DNA of 64,000 nucleotides from Candidatus Chlorobium masyuteum (GCF_011601315.1 NZ_JAAORA010000008.1:1-64000), one strand, 5' to 3'; numbered from the stretch's first letter, positions 8,615 to 17,754 are shown. Made by a program: numbers and translations. The notes: generated from the letters alone by a model not told the origin.

Positions 8615-9880
8615 TTACTCCTGAACCGGCTGAACGGGGTTTCTTGCAGATTTTCCGACCGTATAACTTCCGGGATACTGGAAAATCCGCAAATCAAAGT
8701 AGGAGAGAACGGCAATGATATGATCAAGGATATCCGCCTGTACCTGCTCAAATGCCGCCCACTCCTTTTCACAGCTGAAAACAAGGATCTCGATCGGCAA
8801 GCCATTCGAGGTCGGTTCCAGATACCGGATAATCAGGCTCATCGACGCATTGACCTTCGGATGATGGTGCAGATAGGCCGACAGATAGGCCCGGAAAATT
8901 CCGATATTGGTCAGTCGCCGTTCATTGACCTCGAAACGGTCATCGATCTCATCACGGCGGTTGTATTTGTCGATTTCCGCTGTTTTTTTATCGAGATACT
9001 CCCTGAGCAGCTGAATATGCTGCAGCCGGACAAGCATGGCATCATCACAGAAGCGGATACTGGTCATATCGATATTGAGTGATCGTTTGATACGCCTTCC
9101 TCCCGACTCATTCATCCCCCGCCAGTTTCTGAACCCTTCCGAAATCAGGGCATAGGCCGGTATGGTGCTGATGGTTTTATCCCAGTTCTGAACCGATACC
9201 GTAACCAGCGAGATATCGGTTACTTCACCATCGGCCTCGTATTTCGGCATATCAATCCAGTCGCCGACCCGTACCAGATTGTTGCTTGAAAGCTGAATAC
9301 CGGCAACAAAGCCGAGAATCGAGTTCTTGAAAATCAGCAGCAGTACAGCCGTGAAAGCACCAAGACCGCCGAGAAACACAAGCGGCGATTTGCCCATAAG
9401 TTTGGATACCACAACAACGAGGGCAATTGAAACCGCAAGCGTCTTGGTAACCTGGACAAAACTTTTAACCGGGACTCTCGACTCCTTAGAGAACTCGGAA
9501 AAAAATTCCAGCAAGGCATCAAGCAGAGAAAAAATCACCACCACTACCACCACAATCATGGAAAGCACCGCAAAATCCCTGACCAGCAGAAGCGTTGCAG
9601 GATAATAGACGAGAACCGGCGCCGATAAAAGATGAATGAGAACCGGCGGAATCAGGCGGAAGAGACCGGTAAACACGTTGTGCTTGAGCAGCAGGTCATC
9701 AAGTCGTGTACTGGTTCTTGCTGCAAGGTGTGTGATCACCCGAAGCAGAATACGGCTGATCAAAACAAAGACAACAATAATAACAGCAAGCGCCAGAACG
9801 CCGGCGATAATGGTTGCAACAAGAACAGTGAGATCGGGAGCTATACCATAGTTACGTAACAATCGGATCAAAGAGGTCAT
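8615..9880 (-). CDS. MscS-family mechanosensitive channel (YbdG-like)
   Basis: 421 residues. About five hydrophobic helices occupy the first 190 residues. The MscS beta domain follows, with the motif VRVGDWIDMPKYEADGEV at about 205-222, which marks the family. A long hydrophilic C-terminal domain makes it resemble YbdG/MscM-type channels rather than the short MscS. It would open on membrane tension to release solutes during osmotic downshock. It is transcribed toward ogt, with an 82-base gap to that gene's ATG. Confidence 0.88.
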   Translation of the reverse strand: MTSLIRLLRNYGIAPDLTVLVATIIAGVLALAVIIVVFVLISRILLRVITHLAARTSTRLDDLLLKHNVFTGLFRLIPPVLIHLLSAPVLVYYPATLLLVRDFAVLSMIVVVVVVIFSLLDALLEFFSEFSKESRVPVKSFVQVTKTLAVSIALVVVVSKLMGKSPLVFLGGLGAFTAVLLLIFKNSILGFVAGIQLSSNNLVRVGDWIDMPKYEADGEVTDISLVTVSVQNWDKTISTIPAYALISEGFRNWRGMNESGGRRIKRSLNIDMTSIRFCDDAMLVRLQHIQLLREYLDKKTAEIDKYNRRDEIDDRFEVNERRLTNIGIFRAYLSAYLHHHPKVNASMSLIIRYLEPTSNGLPIEILVFSCEKEWAAFEQVQADILDHIIAVLSYFDLRIFQYPGSYTVGKSARNPVQPVQE

Positions 9881-10136
9881 AAGAGAGCAAATCAGTTCAT
9901 AACAGCAAGCAAAAAAAAAGGAACAACACCTTTATATAACAGCAAAAGCATCTGCATAATTGCATGGTCCGATACGGCTCTATACCCGGAGATCCACCCG
10001 GACAGGATCAGCACGCCGGAGGGAAGAAGAAAACCGGGATCATCTCGTATATTTCAGAGTGTTGTATGGCGATATCAGAACCGTGAAGGTTACCCTCGCT
10101 GTAGCACCTTATTCCACCTGGAAAACATAAACCCGG

Positions 10137-11159
10137 ATGAAGAGTAAAGCGTTTTTTGCACTCCTCATACTAACGGTTCAGCTTGTATTCACTACTGAGC
10201 CCGCAGCTGCTCCTTCAGGAAGCAATGCAGGCGACATAATCGCTTTTGTGCGAAAGGGAAACATCTGGATCGCCCGCCTCGACGGGTCCGGTCAGCGCCA
10301 GCTGACAACTTCCGGCCAGGACACCCATCCTGCTCTCTCCCCGAACGGAAACGAAGTTGCCTTTTGCCGCCGAACCGAAAAGGCGATCTACCCGGATACC
10401 GGGTTCGGACAGCTCTTCATGGTTGAATGTTCCGGAGGAAAACCCCGGAGGGTGCGCTTTGAAGGCGTTCTTGCCGCCGAAGATCCCGCCTTCTCTCCGG
10501 ACGGAAAGAGCCTCCTCTTCGTCGGACTCTCCGAACTTCGCAGAGCAGGAAAAAAGGATGAGCTTCAGGCTTTCGCCACCATGTCGATCACTATTGGAGA
10601 GATCCTGACTGGCAAATGCAGGCCGGTAGTGCAGAGAAAAAATGCCATGCTCGATGCGGGCTATATCTACTCCAACCCGGCCTTTTCGCCCGACGGAAAG
10701 TCGATACTCTGGCAGGAGAGCGGCAGTGATGTTTCGGGCGGTTTTGCAATCATTGATCTGAACGGAAAACCGCTCTTCAGCTATCCCCTGAAGGGGTCGG
10801 ATTTTACGCCATACTGGCGTCCGGCTCTCTCCCCTGAAGGCCACAGAATACTCTGCTACTCGCCTGCAACGACAGAGAAGGCTGAAGACACGATCTATCT
10901 GATCAACCGGAGAACGCAGCGAAAGATTCTGGTGACCAGCGGCACCAATCCGGTCTTTATCCGGAACGGCAGGGCGATTCTTTTTGAACGGGGGGAAAAC
11001 CGGTGGAGCAGCAATGCCTCTTCAAATCTCTGGATACTCGATATAGAGCCGGGTGCTGCACCGAAACAGATCATGACCGACGGCTCCGAACCGGCAGCCG
11101 CGCTGCCGGGCAATGAGCGTTTACAGCGAGTCTCAAAAGAGTGGAATTTTTCACCATAA
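10137..11159 (+). CDS. Exported TolB-like beta-propeller protein (PD40 repeats)
   Basis: 340 residues with an N-terminal signal sequence (hydrophobic from about 5 to 22, cleavage likely near PAAAPSG). At least four PD40/WD40-like repeats are visible by their core: HPALSPNG, DPAFSPDG, NPAFSPDG and RPALSPEG, each followed by a hydrophobic strand. This is the propeller type found in TolB and in DPP-IV-like proteins, but there is no TolB N-terminal domain and no peptidase domain. A periplasmic binding or scaffold role is likely; the partner is unknown. It is a single gene with a dispersed repeat 8 bases after its stop. Confidence 0.75.
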   Translation: MKSKAFFALLILTVQLVFTTEPAAAPSGSNAGDIIAFVRKGNIWIARLDGSGQRQLTTSGQDTHPALSPNGNEVAFCRRTEKAIYPDTGFGQLFMVECSGGKPRRVRFEGVLAAEDPAFSPDGKSLLFVGLSELRRAGKKDELQAFATMSITIGEILTGKCRPVVQRKNAMLDAGYIYSNPAFSPDGKSILWQESGSDVSGGFAIIDLNGKPLFSYPLKGSDFTPYWRPALSPEGHRILCYSPATTEKAEDTIYLINRRTQRKILVTSGTNPVFIRNGRAILFERGENRWSSNASSNLWILDIEPGAAPKQIMTDGSEPAAALPGNERLQRVSKEWNFSP

Positions 11160-11167
11160 AAAACTAC

Positions 11168-11307
11168 GGCACCTCTATAAATTGTAATGAGCGGTTTGAG
11201 TACGAGGCGGACGGAGCGCAGAAACCGGAACGTACAAGGAGTACCTGAGGATTTCGAGCACCGCCCAACGAAGTAATCGAATCGCGGAATAGATTTATAG
11301 CGGTGCC
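11168..11307 (+). repeat. 140-bp dispersed repeat, copy B (complete)
   Basis: A complete 140-bp copy bounded by GGCACCTCTATAAAT and ATTTATAGCGGTGCC, which are inverted repeats with one mismatch over 15 bases. Internal blocks shared with the other copies are GAGCGGTTTGAG, GGACGGAGCGCAGAAACCGG, GAGGATTTCGAGCACCGCCC and AATCGAATCGCGGAATA. Its right end overlaps the 3' end of the convergent Old Yellow Enzyme gene by 13 bases. Confidence 0.9.
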
Positions 11308-12374
11308 GCCGGATAATCGGTATACCCCTTCTCCCCCGGCGTATAGAAGGTATCCATGTCGGGAGTGTTCAGAGGTGCTCCGGTTTTCCATCGTTTGACC
11401 AGATCGGGATTGGCAATAAACGCCCGACCGAAGGCAACAAGATCACATCTGCCCCTCTCCAGATCGCTTTCCGCCAGGGTTGCATCGTACCCGCCGGAGA
11501 GAATCAATGCACCCCTGAACTCCCTGCGGAAAGTCGCCTTGATGCTCTCCGGCACCACGGGCGCACCCATGGAGGAGTGATCAACAATATGCAGGTAGGC
11601 CGGAGCTGACCGGTTGAGCTCTGTGGCAAGCCATGCATACTCCTCCTCCATGTTGTCATAAAGAGGCATATCATTGAAGACGCCGAACGGCGAGAGCCGT
11701 ATACCGACACGCTCCCTGCCGATAGCTTCACTCACCGCAGCAGTGACCTCAAAGAGAAAACGGGCACGGTTTTCAAGCGAACCGCCATACCGGTCGGTGC
11801 GACGGTTGGAATTCGGACGGATGAACTGTTCGAGCAGATAACCGTTTGCTGCATGAAGCTCAACACCGTCAAATCCTGCCGACACTGCATTCTCCGCCGC
11901 ACGGGCATACTCTGCGACAGCATCGGTGATATCCTTCCCGCTCATCGCTTCAGGTATCGGGAAAGGCTTAAGCCCGTCAGCATCCGTATACATCTCTCCG
12001 GAAGCGGCCACAGCAGAAGGTGCAATCACGCGGGCTCCTGCGGGCAGGTTGAGCTGATGGGCAATACGGCCACAATGCATGAGCTGCAGAAACATTTTTG
12101 CTCCCCCCTCATGCACCGCTTCAGTAACGGCTTTCCATCCCTCTACCTGGGACGGGGAGAATATTCCGGGTATGCGGGGATAGCCAAGACCATTCGGTGA
12201 TGAGGATGTTCCTTCGGTGATGATCAGCCCCGCCGAACTGCGTTGAGCGTAGTACTCCGCCATGAGCGCGGTGGGGATATTTCCGGTTGCGCGGCTGCGG
12301 GTCATTGGCGCCATGACCATACGGTTCTGCAGCATGATGGGGCCAAGAGAGGCCGGAGAGAAGAGTAGAGACAT
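11295..12374 (-). CDS. NADH:flavin oxidoreductase, Old Yellow Enzyme family (NemA-like)
   Basis: 359 residues, the classic OYE length. An FMN-containing TIM barrel reduces activated C=C or nitro groups with NAD(P)H. Visible landmarks are the FMN-site segment near MVMAPMTRSRA (about 19-29), LQLMHCGRIAH (about 96-106), the LHAANGYLLEQFIRPNSNRR signature near 185, and DRYGGS. The C-terminus (last three codons and the TAA stop) lies inside the terminal inverted repeat of the dispersed element at 11168-11307, so the original ending was probably replaced. The neighbouring hydrolase (12486) is co-directional and upstream. The natural substrate is unknown. Confidence 0.92.
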   Translation of the reverse strand: MSLLFSPASLGPIMLQNRMVMAPMTRSRATGNIPTALMAEYYAQRSSAGLIITEGTSSSPNGLGYPRIPGIFSPSQVEGWKAVTEAVHEGGAKMFLQLMHCGRIAHQLNLPAGARVIAPSAVAASGEMYTDADGLKPFPIPEAMSGKDITDAVAEYARAAENAVSAGFDGVELHAANGYLLEQFIRPNSNRRTDRYGGSLENRARFLFEVTAAVSEAIGRERVGIRLSPFGVFNDMPLYDNMEEEYAWLATELNRSAPAYLHIVDHSSMGAPVVPESIKATFRREFRGALILSGGYDATLAESDLERGRCDLVAFGRAFIANPDLVKRWKTGAPLNTPDMDTFYTPGEKGYTDYPAAPL

Positions 12375-12485
12375 GGTAAACTCCCGGAGGAAAAAGGGTT
12401 CAAGTACAAGTCACAACCAACAGCGCTATAAGGGTGTTGATCTTCCCATTAACACCTGTATCAACTTTATGGTTCATGAAGGTCA

Positions 12486-13367
12486 TCAGGAAATTCTCTT
12501 CAGAAAATCTCTTACCGCGATCAGAAAGGCTTCAGGCTGCTCTTCGTGGGGAAGATGACCGCAATCTGGAACCACCACCAGCTCAGCCTCTGCAAGCTCA
12601 CCGGCAAGCCGGATGCTCTCCTCTTTTTTAACCATGACATCGTACTCTCCCGTAATCACCAAAGAGGGTTTCCTCATGGTCTTGATTTGTTCATCAAGCT
12701 TGAGATGGTGTGTCTCAAGAAATACCTCAAAAAACGCCCTCGCCCAATCACCCTGCATCTGGTCCTGGCGAAATGCAGTGAGCACATCGCCTGCAAGACG
12801 CTCCTTGTTGTACCACATGGCGCGAATCACCTTGTTGTAAAGCCGGGTAATGAGCAACTTCATCAAGCCGGAAAAGAGCGGAGTCATGGCTTTCATCAGC
12901 GGCTTCATGAGCGCGGGCACCTCGCTCGTCGCATAGCCGCTGTAAATCATGGCATCCACCAGTACCACCCCCTCAACCTGCTCCGGGTAGCGAAGCGCCG
13001 TGAGCAGCGCAAGCGTACCGCCTGTCGAGTTCCCGACCAGCACCGCTCTGCTGAAACCAAGCTGCCGGATCATCGTTATCACAAGATCACTCTGCGCCTC
13101 GGGAGAGTAACTGACCCCCTTCGCTTTTGATGCATGCGGACGTGAGGTGTAACCGAAAGCAGGCCGGTCAAAGGCTATGACCGAAGAGGTTTTCGCCAGC
13201 TCATCAAAAACAAGCCGCCAGGAGCGCATGCTTAAAAAACTGCCGTGAAGAAGTACCAGAAGCGGCTCTCCCCTGCCCGCCAGCCGGTAATGAACATTGA
13301 AGCCGTTCACAGCAACAGATTGAGTGTCAGAAAAATCCGGAGAGTGGTTGGTCGCAGGTATAGTCAT
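12486..13367 (-). CDS. Alpha/beta hydrolase
   Basis: 293 residues with a complete alpha/beta-hydrolase fold. The oxyanion motif HGSF is near residue 41. The nucleophile elbow GNSTGG (Ser about 113) is preceded by a hydrophobic strand. The catalytic His lies in DCGHLPHEEQPEAF near the C-terminus. A cap region between about 140 and 220 is rich in Met and Leu. No signal peptide is present. It is similar in build to haloperoxidase/BphD-like esterases, but the substrate cannot be predicted. It lies upstream of the Old Yellow Enzyme gene (gap about 110 bases). Confidence 0.85.
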   Translation of the reverse strand: MTIPATNHSPDFSDTQSVAVNGFNVHYRLAGRGEPLLVLLHGSFLSMRSWRLVFDELAKTSSVIAFDRPAFGYTSRPHASKAKGVSYSPEAQSDLVITMIRQLGFSRAVLVGNSTGGTLALLTALRYPEQVEGVVLVDAMIYSGYATSEVPALMKPLMKAMTPLFSGLMKLLITRLYNKVIRAMWYNKERLAGDVLTAFRQDQMQGDWARAFFEVFLETHHLKLDEQIKTMRKPSLVITGEYDVMVKKEESIRLAGELAEAELVVVPDCGHLPHEEQPEAFLIAVRDFLKRIS

Positions 13368-13846
13368 AGTGTAATGAGTGACGTTCTGTTTCCCCTGTTC
13401 TGTTTGCTGCGCCCGTAAAGGGCTTACAATCAGGCATGTTAAAGCTAAACGTTATTACTGTAGAGCGCAAGTATACTCTAAAGAGAGATCAAATTATTTG
13501 CTGTTCACTCCGTTTGAAAGCTGCTCAGGCACCGGCAGCCAATAGTTCATCAACGGCACCATAGCCCTCGCCCGGTTCAGCTGGAGACACAAAAAGATTG
13601 TGAATAAAGTGGTAGTGAAAAAGGTTACCGTATCAAAAAGCAGCACCTCAGGAGGCGGCAACAGAGAGGTGAGACTATTTTGTTTGAACCTCCTCTTTTT
13701 TTCCCCCGGACTGTTTCCTAACAAGAGATACATATACACTTTATAGTTATTTTCAGCTGATTGGTGTGAGTCATAAACATAAAAAGTGTTATTTTTTTAT
13801 ACGTTGAACCTTTTATTCAGGGAACAAACTCAAATCGGTAGTAAAC
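13368..13846. other. Intergenic region of 479 bases, no convincing gene
   Basis: This gap separates the divergent hydrolase gene and the SET cluster, so it should hold both promoters. The last 100 bases before the SET gene are AT-rich and suited to a promoter, but no clear -35/-10 pair or operator was recognised. A minus-strand open frame at 13494-13739 lacks a ribosome site and resembles nothing known. I see no RNA gene here. Confidence 0.4.
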
Positions 13847-14353
13847 ATGATAAAACTCTCTGATGTTACCGGGAAAATTGCACTCTATATTGACCCGAAC
13901 ACAGGTCAAAAACATCTGCGAGCCACCTGCATGCATACATCCGGATCATTGTTCCATGAGTTTTCTGCCAGCGAGGATGTAGAGGAGCCAACCTATCTTT
14001 CCATGCAGATAGACCATAATCGCCATATTCACCTCAAACCGGAATTCCTCCAGTATCTCAATCACAGTTGCGACCCCAATGTTTACGTTGATGTGAAGCG
14101 TCATGAGTTTATCTGCCTTCGTGATATCGAAGAGAATGAAGAGATCACCTTCTTTTACCCTTCGACTGAATGGGCTATGGAACAGGTTTTTGATTGCAGG
14201 TGCCGAAGTGCCAACTGTCTGGGCGAAATTAAAGGGGCGATGCATCTGGACAGGGAGCTCTTGGCCCGCTACAAATTTACGCCCCATATTCTCGAAAAAC
14301 TTCACGGTCAAGCAGAGGAACAACTGCCGGTTAACGAACCTGACACAAATTGA
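13847..14353 (+). CDS. SET-domain protein (putative lysine/amine methyltransferase), first of cluster
   Basis: 168 residues. The SET core is visible by NHSCDPN at 72-78 (SAM-binding NHxCxPN motif) and EEITFFYPST at 98-107, whose Tyr104 occupies the usual active-site position. A post-SET-like cysteine set Cys117-x-Cys119-x4-Cys124 probably joins the NHSC cysteine in binding zinc. The residues after about 130 form a short helical tail. There is no signal peptide. SET enzymes transfer methyl groups from SAM to lysine amines; the substrate of bacterial members such as this is unknown. The next gene starts 9 bases after its stop, indicating an operon. Confidence 0.82.
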   Translation: MIKLSDVTGKIALYIDPNTGQKHLRATCMHTSGSLFHEFSASEDVEEPTYLSMQIDHNRHIHLKPEFLQYLNHSCDPNVYVDVKRHEFICLRDIEENEEITFFYPSTEWAMEQVFDCRCRSANCLGEIKGAMHLDRELLARYKFTPHILEKLHGQAEEQLPVNEPDTN

Positions 14354-14362
14354 GATCCTGCT

Positions 14363-15841
14363 ATGAAACTCTGTGTACTCTACTCCTCCTACGAGCAATC
14401 CGACTCACCGACCAAAGATTATGACCCGATGCGGGGTATAAAATTCTGGTTGGAAGGTCATGACGTTGAAATGGCCGACATTCATAAAGCCACAGCCGTT
14501 CAACAGGTACGGTCACTCACCCAGCAGAATTTCGATCTCTTCATCAATCTGTGCGACGGCTCTTTTGATTCCGACTGTGCCGGTATAGAGGTGGTGCAGA
14601 CGCTTGAATACTTCAATGCTCCCTTCACCGGGGCCTCCTCCGATTTTTACGACCCGACCCGTGAAGATATGAAGCGTGTAGCCCGCTCTTTCGGGATCGA
14701 CACACCGCTTCATCGCTTTGTCGCAACAGAGGCGGATATTGAGGAGGCAGCTCTCAATCTGCGATTCCCGCTCATTGTCAAACACCCGAACAGCTATGCA
14801 AGTATCGGCATGACAAAAACTTCCCGTGTAGAAACGCCGGAGGCGTTCAAGGGGGAAGCTGAGCGAATGGTCAGGGAGTTTGGTGAGGCTTTGGTTGAAG
14901 AGTTTGTTGAAGGCAGAGAGTTTACGGTGCTGGTGGCAGAGAATGCTGCCGACCCTTCCAACCCTGTTGTTTTTCCGGCTGTAGAGTTTGTTTTTCCGGC
15001 AGGTGAGTCGTTCAAGCACTTTGACCTTAAATGGTCCGACTACGAGGACATGAACTGCATTCCGGTCGATAACCCTGAACTGGACAATCGTCTCAGAACC
15101 ATATCCGCTCAGCTCTTCACCGGTTTGAATGGCTCCGGTTATGGCCGGTGCGACATTCGAATGGACGGCGATGGCCGGCTCTTCATGCTCGAAATCAATC
15201 CCAACTGCGGGGTTTTCTACAGCCCCGATGATGCGGGAAGTGCTGATTTCATCCTGCTCAACTATCCTGATGGCCATCAGGAATTTCTACGCCTGCTGCA
15301 GGAGGCTGCCACGAAACGCTGCCGGGAGAGCGTGAAAAACTGGAAGATAAAATTTGACCCGAAAGCGGCCTACGGCATGTATGCCTCGCGGGATATCGAG
15401 CCGGGTGAGCTGATTGAGGCCTTTGAAGAAAAAGAGCATGTACTGGTATCATTGAGCTATGCCGAAAAACACTGGGACAGCCGGAATCTGCGCTGGCTCC
15501 GTCAGTATGCCTACCCGATCACCGATGAGATCTGGGTAATGTGGAGCAAAAACCCCCGTGACTGGAAGCCCATCAACCACTCCTGCAATCCCAATGCCTG
15601 GCTGGAAAACATGAATCTGGTTGCCCGTCGTTCTATCGCTGCCGGAGAGGAGATTACAATGGACTATGCAACCTTCTGCCACGCCACAATGGAGGAGTTT
15701 TCCTGCGAATGCGGAGAGCCTGAGTGCCGTCACCTCATTACCGGTAATGACGCCACACTCCCCTTTATGCAGTGCTACCGGGGGCATGTTTCAGATTATG
15801 TCAAAACAAGGATTGCCGCACTCACCCCGCAACCGGTATAG
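14363..15841 (+). CDS. ATP-grasp ligase fused to a SET domain
   Basis: 492 residues with two modules. Residues 1-300 resemble D-Ala-D-Ala-ligase-type ATP-grasp enzymes: a pre-ATP-grasp start MKLCVLYSSYE, ATP lysine in LIVKHPNSYASIGM (Lys140), VEEFVEGREFTVLV (178-191), a GYGRCDIRMD strand (259-268) and the metal-binding EINPNCG (277-283, Glu277 and Asn279). Residues about 325-460 are a SET domain: YGMYASRDI, NHSCNPN (405-411), EEITMDY (429-435) and Cys448-x-Cys450-x4-Cys455. ATP-grasp enzymes join a carboxylate to an amine using ATP, so the protein could ligate and N-methylate the same molecule or peptide. The product is unknown. I know of no characterised protein of this architecture. Confidence 0.85.
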   Translation: MKLCVLYSSYEQSDSPTKDYDPMRGIKFWLEGHDVEMADIHKATAVQQVRSLTQQNFDLFINLCDGSFDSDCAGIEVVQTLEYFNAPFTGASSDFYDPTREDMKRVARSFGIDTPLHRFVATEADIEEAALNLRFPLIVKHPNSYASIGMTKTSRVETPEAFKGEAERMVREFGEALVEEFVEGREFTVLVAENAADPSNPVVFPAVEFVFPAGESFKHFDLKWSDYEDMNCIPVDNPELDNRLRTISAQLFTGLNGSGYGRCDIRMDGDGRLFMLEINPNCGVFYSPDDAGSADFILLNYPDGHQEFLRLLQEAATKRCRESVKNWKIKFDPKAAYGMYASRDIEPGELIEAFEEKEHVLVSLSYAEKHWDSRNLRWLRQYAYPITDEIWVMWSKNPRDWKPINHSCNPNAWLENMNLVARRSIAAGEEITMDYATFCHATMEEFSCECGEPECRHLITGNDATLPFMQCYRGHVSDYVKTRIAALTPQPV

Positions 15842-15884
15842 TACTGTGAGAGCCAAAATAATCCTTTCTCATGGACCATGATGA

Positions 15885-15974
15885 GGGCACCTCTATTACT
15901 TGTCATGAGCGGTTTGAGTGCGAGCACCGCCCAACGATGCAATCGAATCGCGGAATAAATTAATAGTGGTGCCC
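15885..15974 (+). repeat. Dispersed repeat, copy C (internally deleted, 90 bp)
   Basis: The copy is bounded by GGGCACCTCTATTACTT and a right end reading AATTAATAGTGGTGCCC. It keeps both termini but lacks about 50 internal bases between GAGCGGTTTGAG and CGAGCACCGCCC. It is flanked by ATGA on both sides (15881-15884 and 15975-15978), which looks like a 4-bp target duplication. The right-hand ATGA is the start of the ABC transporter gene. Confidence 0.88.
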
Positions 15975-17732
15975 ATGAGTAATTTCAAGTTTGCAGTTGC
16001 CCTCTGGCAATACATTCGGCCCTATCGCTGGCGCGTGCTCTTCATCCTGCTCGGATTGACGGTCGAGTTCTCCTACGAGGCAGGATTACGCTACAGCCTC
16101 AAGTTCCTGGTTGACGATGTCATCCTGAAAAACAAGCCGGATATTTTTTTTCTGCTCTTCGCTCTCTTTGCTGCGGGTGGTGTGGTCTACACCTTTTTTG
16201 CGGTCATTTGTGACTACTTCTGGGCAAAATACGGCTCCAGAATTTTCAGCGACCTTTGCCATGATCTCTTTCGCCATCTGCAACTGCTGCCGATGGAATA
16301 CAACGAGCGTCAAAGCACCGGAGATTTGATGTCGAGATTCTCACTTGATGCCGCAACCATCGATAACGCCCTGGTAATCGTCCTGCCTGCTGCATTCCTC
16401 AGTATAGGGGAGTTGCTGGTCTCCTCGGCCCTGCTCCTGCAGCTCAGCCCGCTCCTCTTTTCCGGCGTACTGGTCGGGATGGTTATCTGCCTCTCTTCTC
16501 CAAACACGGTGGCCAAACAAACCAACAGCAGCAACTATGAATTGAGCCGCTATAACGGGCAGTTGGGGATGTTCCTGCAGGAACATCTGAGTGCCTTTAC
16601 CATGATCCATGCCTACGGACTGGAAAATCACGTCACCGGGCAATACCGTCAAAAGCTGAAGCAGTTCGTTACCGTTGCAAGCCGGGCCAATTTTTTCTCC
16701 TACATCTCGCAGCGGATGCCCAATCTGGCCTTTCTGATCCTGAATATCGTAGTCCTCTTTGCTGCAGGGCTGCTTGTGATGCAGGGTCGGATGTCCGTCG
16801 GATCGCTGGTCTCCTACCAGATCATCTTTGTGAGCATGAGTGCCGCAATCAACCACATGACCTGGATAATCCCGAACCTCCTGTCGGCCAAGGCCTCCAT
16901 GCAGCGGTTGCAGGAGGTGCTTGAAGTGCCTCTTCCCCCGGAGGAGGAGCACTACGACAATGAATCGGTTCACTTTACGGGGGAAGTTGAATATCGCCAT
17001 GTCGGTTTTTCCTACAACAACGGCCAGCCGGTTTTGAATGACCTCAGCTTCCGGATTGAGCCGAAAAGCTTCACCGTATTCGTCGGGCCAAGCGGATCAG
17101 GCAAAACCACACTCATCAATCTGCTGCTCCGTTTTTATGAACCCACGACCGGGCTTATCCTGATAAATGAGATAGAGAGCAGCATGATCAATCCCCGGCT
17201 GCTGCGCAGTTTCATTGGCGTTGTTGCCCAGGAGGTCAGCCTCTTCAATCTCTCCATTGCAGAAAACATCCGCATGGGCAACCTGGATGCCGATCAGGAA
17301 GCCATCGAAAAGGCGGCAAAGCAGGCAGAGATACATGAATTTATCATCTCACTGCCCGAGCAATACGAAACACTCTGCGGAGAAGCCGGCGGGCTGCTCT
17401 CGGGCGGGCAGCGCCAGCGTATCGCACTGGCTCGTGCTCTGGTGCGTGAACCGCTTTTACTGCTGCTTGATGAAGCCACCTCGGCGCTCGATCCACTCAC
17501 CGAGCAGGATATCCTGAAAACCATCCTGAAACTCCGGAGCCAGTGCACCATAGTAGCAATTACCCATAAACTTAATCTGGCTGTTGAGGCGGATATGACC
17601 TTTGTTATGGACAAAGGCTCTATCGTTGAACAGGGCACCCATAATGAGCTGTTAAACAATAACGGCTTGTATGTGCGCTTCTGGAATCACACCGAAGAAC
17701 TTGAAGAAACCGTGTTGACAAACTCTATCTGA
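15975..17732 (+). CDS. ABC exporter, permease fused to ATPase (MsbA-like half transporter)
   Basis: 585 residues from the ATG at 15975. An upstream GTG at 15918 would lie inside the repeat and is rejected. Six membrane helices occupy residues 1-310. The ATPase domain has Walker A GPSGSGKTTL, signature LSGGQRQRIALARAL, Walker B LLLLDEATSALD and an H-loop (AITHK). It should act as a homodimer at the inner membrane. Family members move lipids, drugs, peptides or metabolites. No C39 peptidase domain is present, so a leader-cleaving bacteriocin exporter is unlikely. It sits between two SET genes, so the product of the ATP-grasp/SET enzyme is a plausible cargo (inference). No clear Shine-Dalgarno precedes the ATG; the repeat copy directly abuts it. 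Confidence 0.92.
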   Translation: MSNFKFAVALWQYIRPYRWRVLFILLGLTVEFSYEAGLRYSLKFLVDDVILKNKPDIFFLLFALFAAGGVVYTFFAVICDYFWAKYGSRIFSDLCHDLFRHLQLLPMEYNERQSTGDLMSRFSLDAATIDNALVIVLPAAFLSIGELLVSSALLLQLSPLLFSGVLVGMVICLSSPNTVAKQTNSSNYELSRYNGQLGMFLQEHLSAFTMIHAYGLENHVTGQYRQKLKQFVTVASRANFFSYISQRMPNLAFLILNIVVLFAAGLLVMQGRMSVGSLVSYQIIFVSMSAAINHMTWIIPNLLSAKASMQRLQEVLEVPLPPEEEHYDNESVHFTGEVEYRHVGFSYNNGQPVLNDLSFRIEPKSFTVFVGPSGSGKTTLINLLLRFYEPTTGLILINEIESSMINPRLLRSFIGVVAQEVSLFNLSIAENIRMGNLDADQEAIEKAAKQAEIHEFIISLPEQYETLCGEAGGLLSGGQRQRIALARALVREPLLLLLDEATSALDPLTEQDILKTILKLRSQCTIVAITHKLNLAVEADMTFVMDKGSIVEQGTHNELLNNNGLYVRFWNHTEELEETVLTNSI

Positions 17733-17754
17733 TGATCAATCTAACCGAACAATA

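Noticed and set aside
13494-13739. 81-codon minus-strand open frame in front of the SET cluster, considered as a precursor peptide gene
   Set aside because: It has no ribosome site, runs opposite to the cluster, has uneven composition and shows no leader/core pattern.
15918-15974. Earlier GTG start for the ABC transporter
   Set aside because: It lies inside the dispersed repeat and would add 19 residues of repeat-encoded sequence unlike any ABC N-terminus.
16341-17000. Long antisense open frame across the ABC transporter gene
   Set aside because: It is a by-product of the codon pattern of the real gene; composition is His/Gln/Arg-rich and no motif is present.
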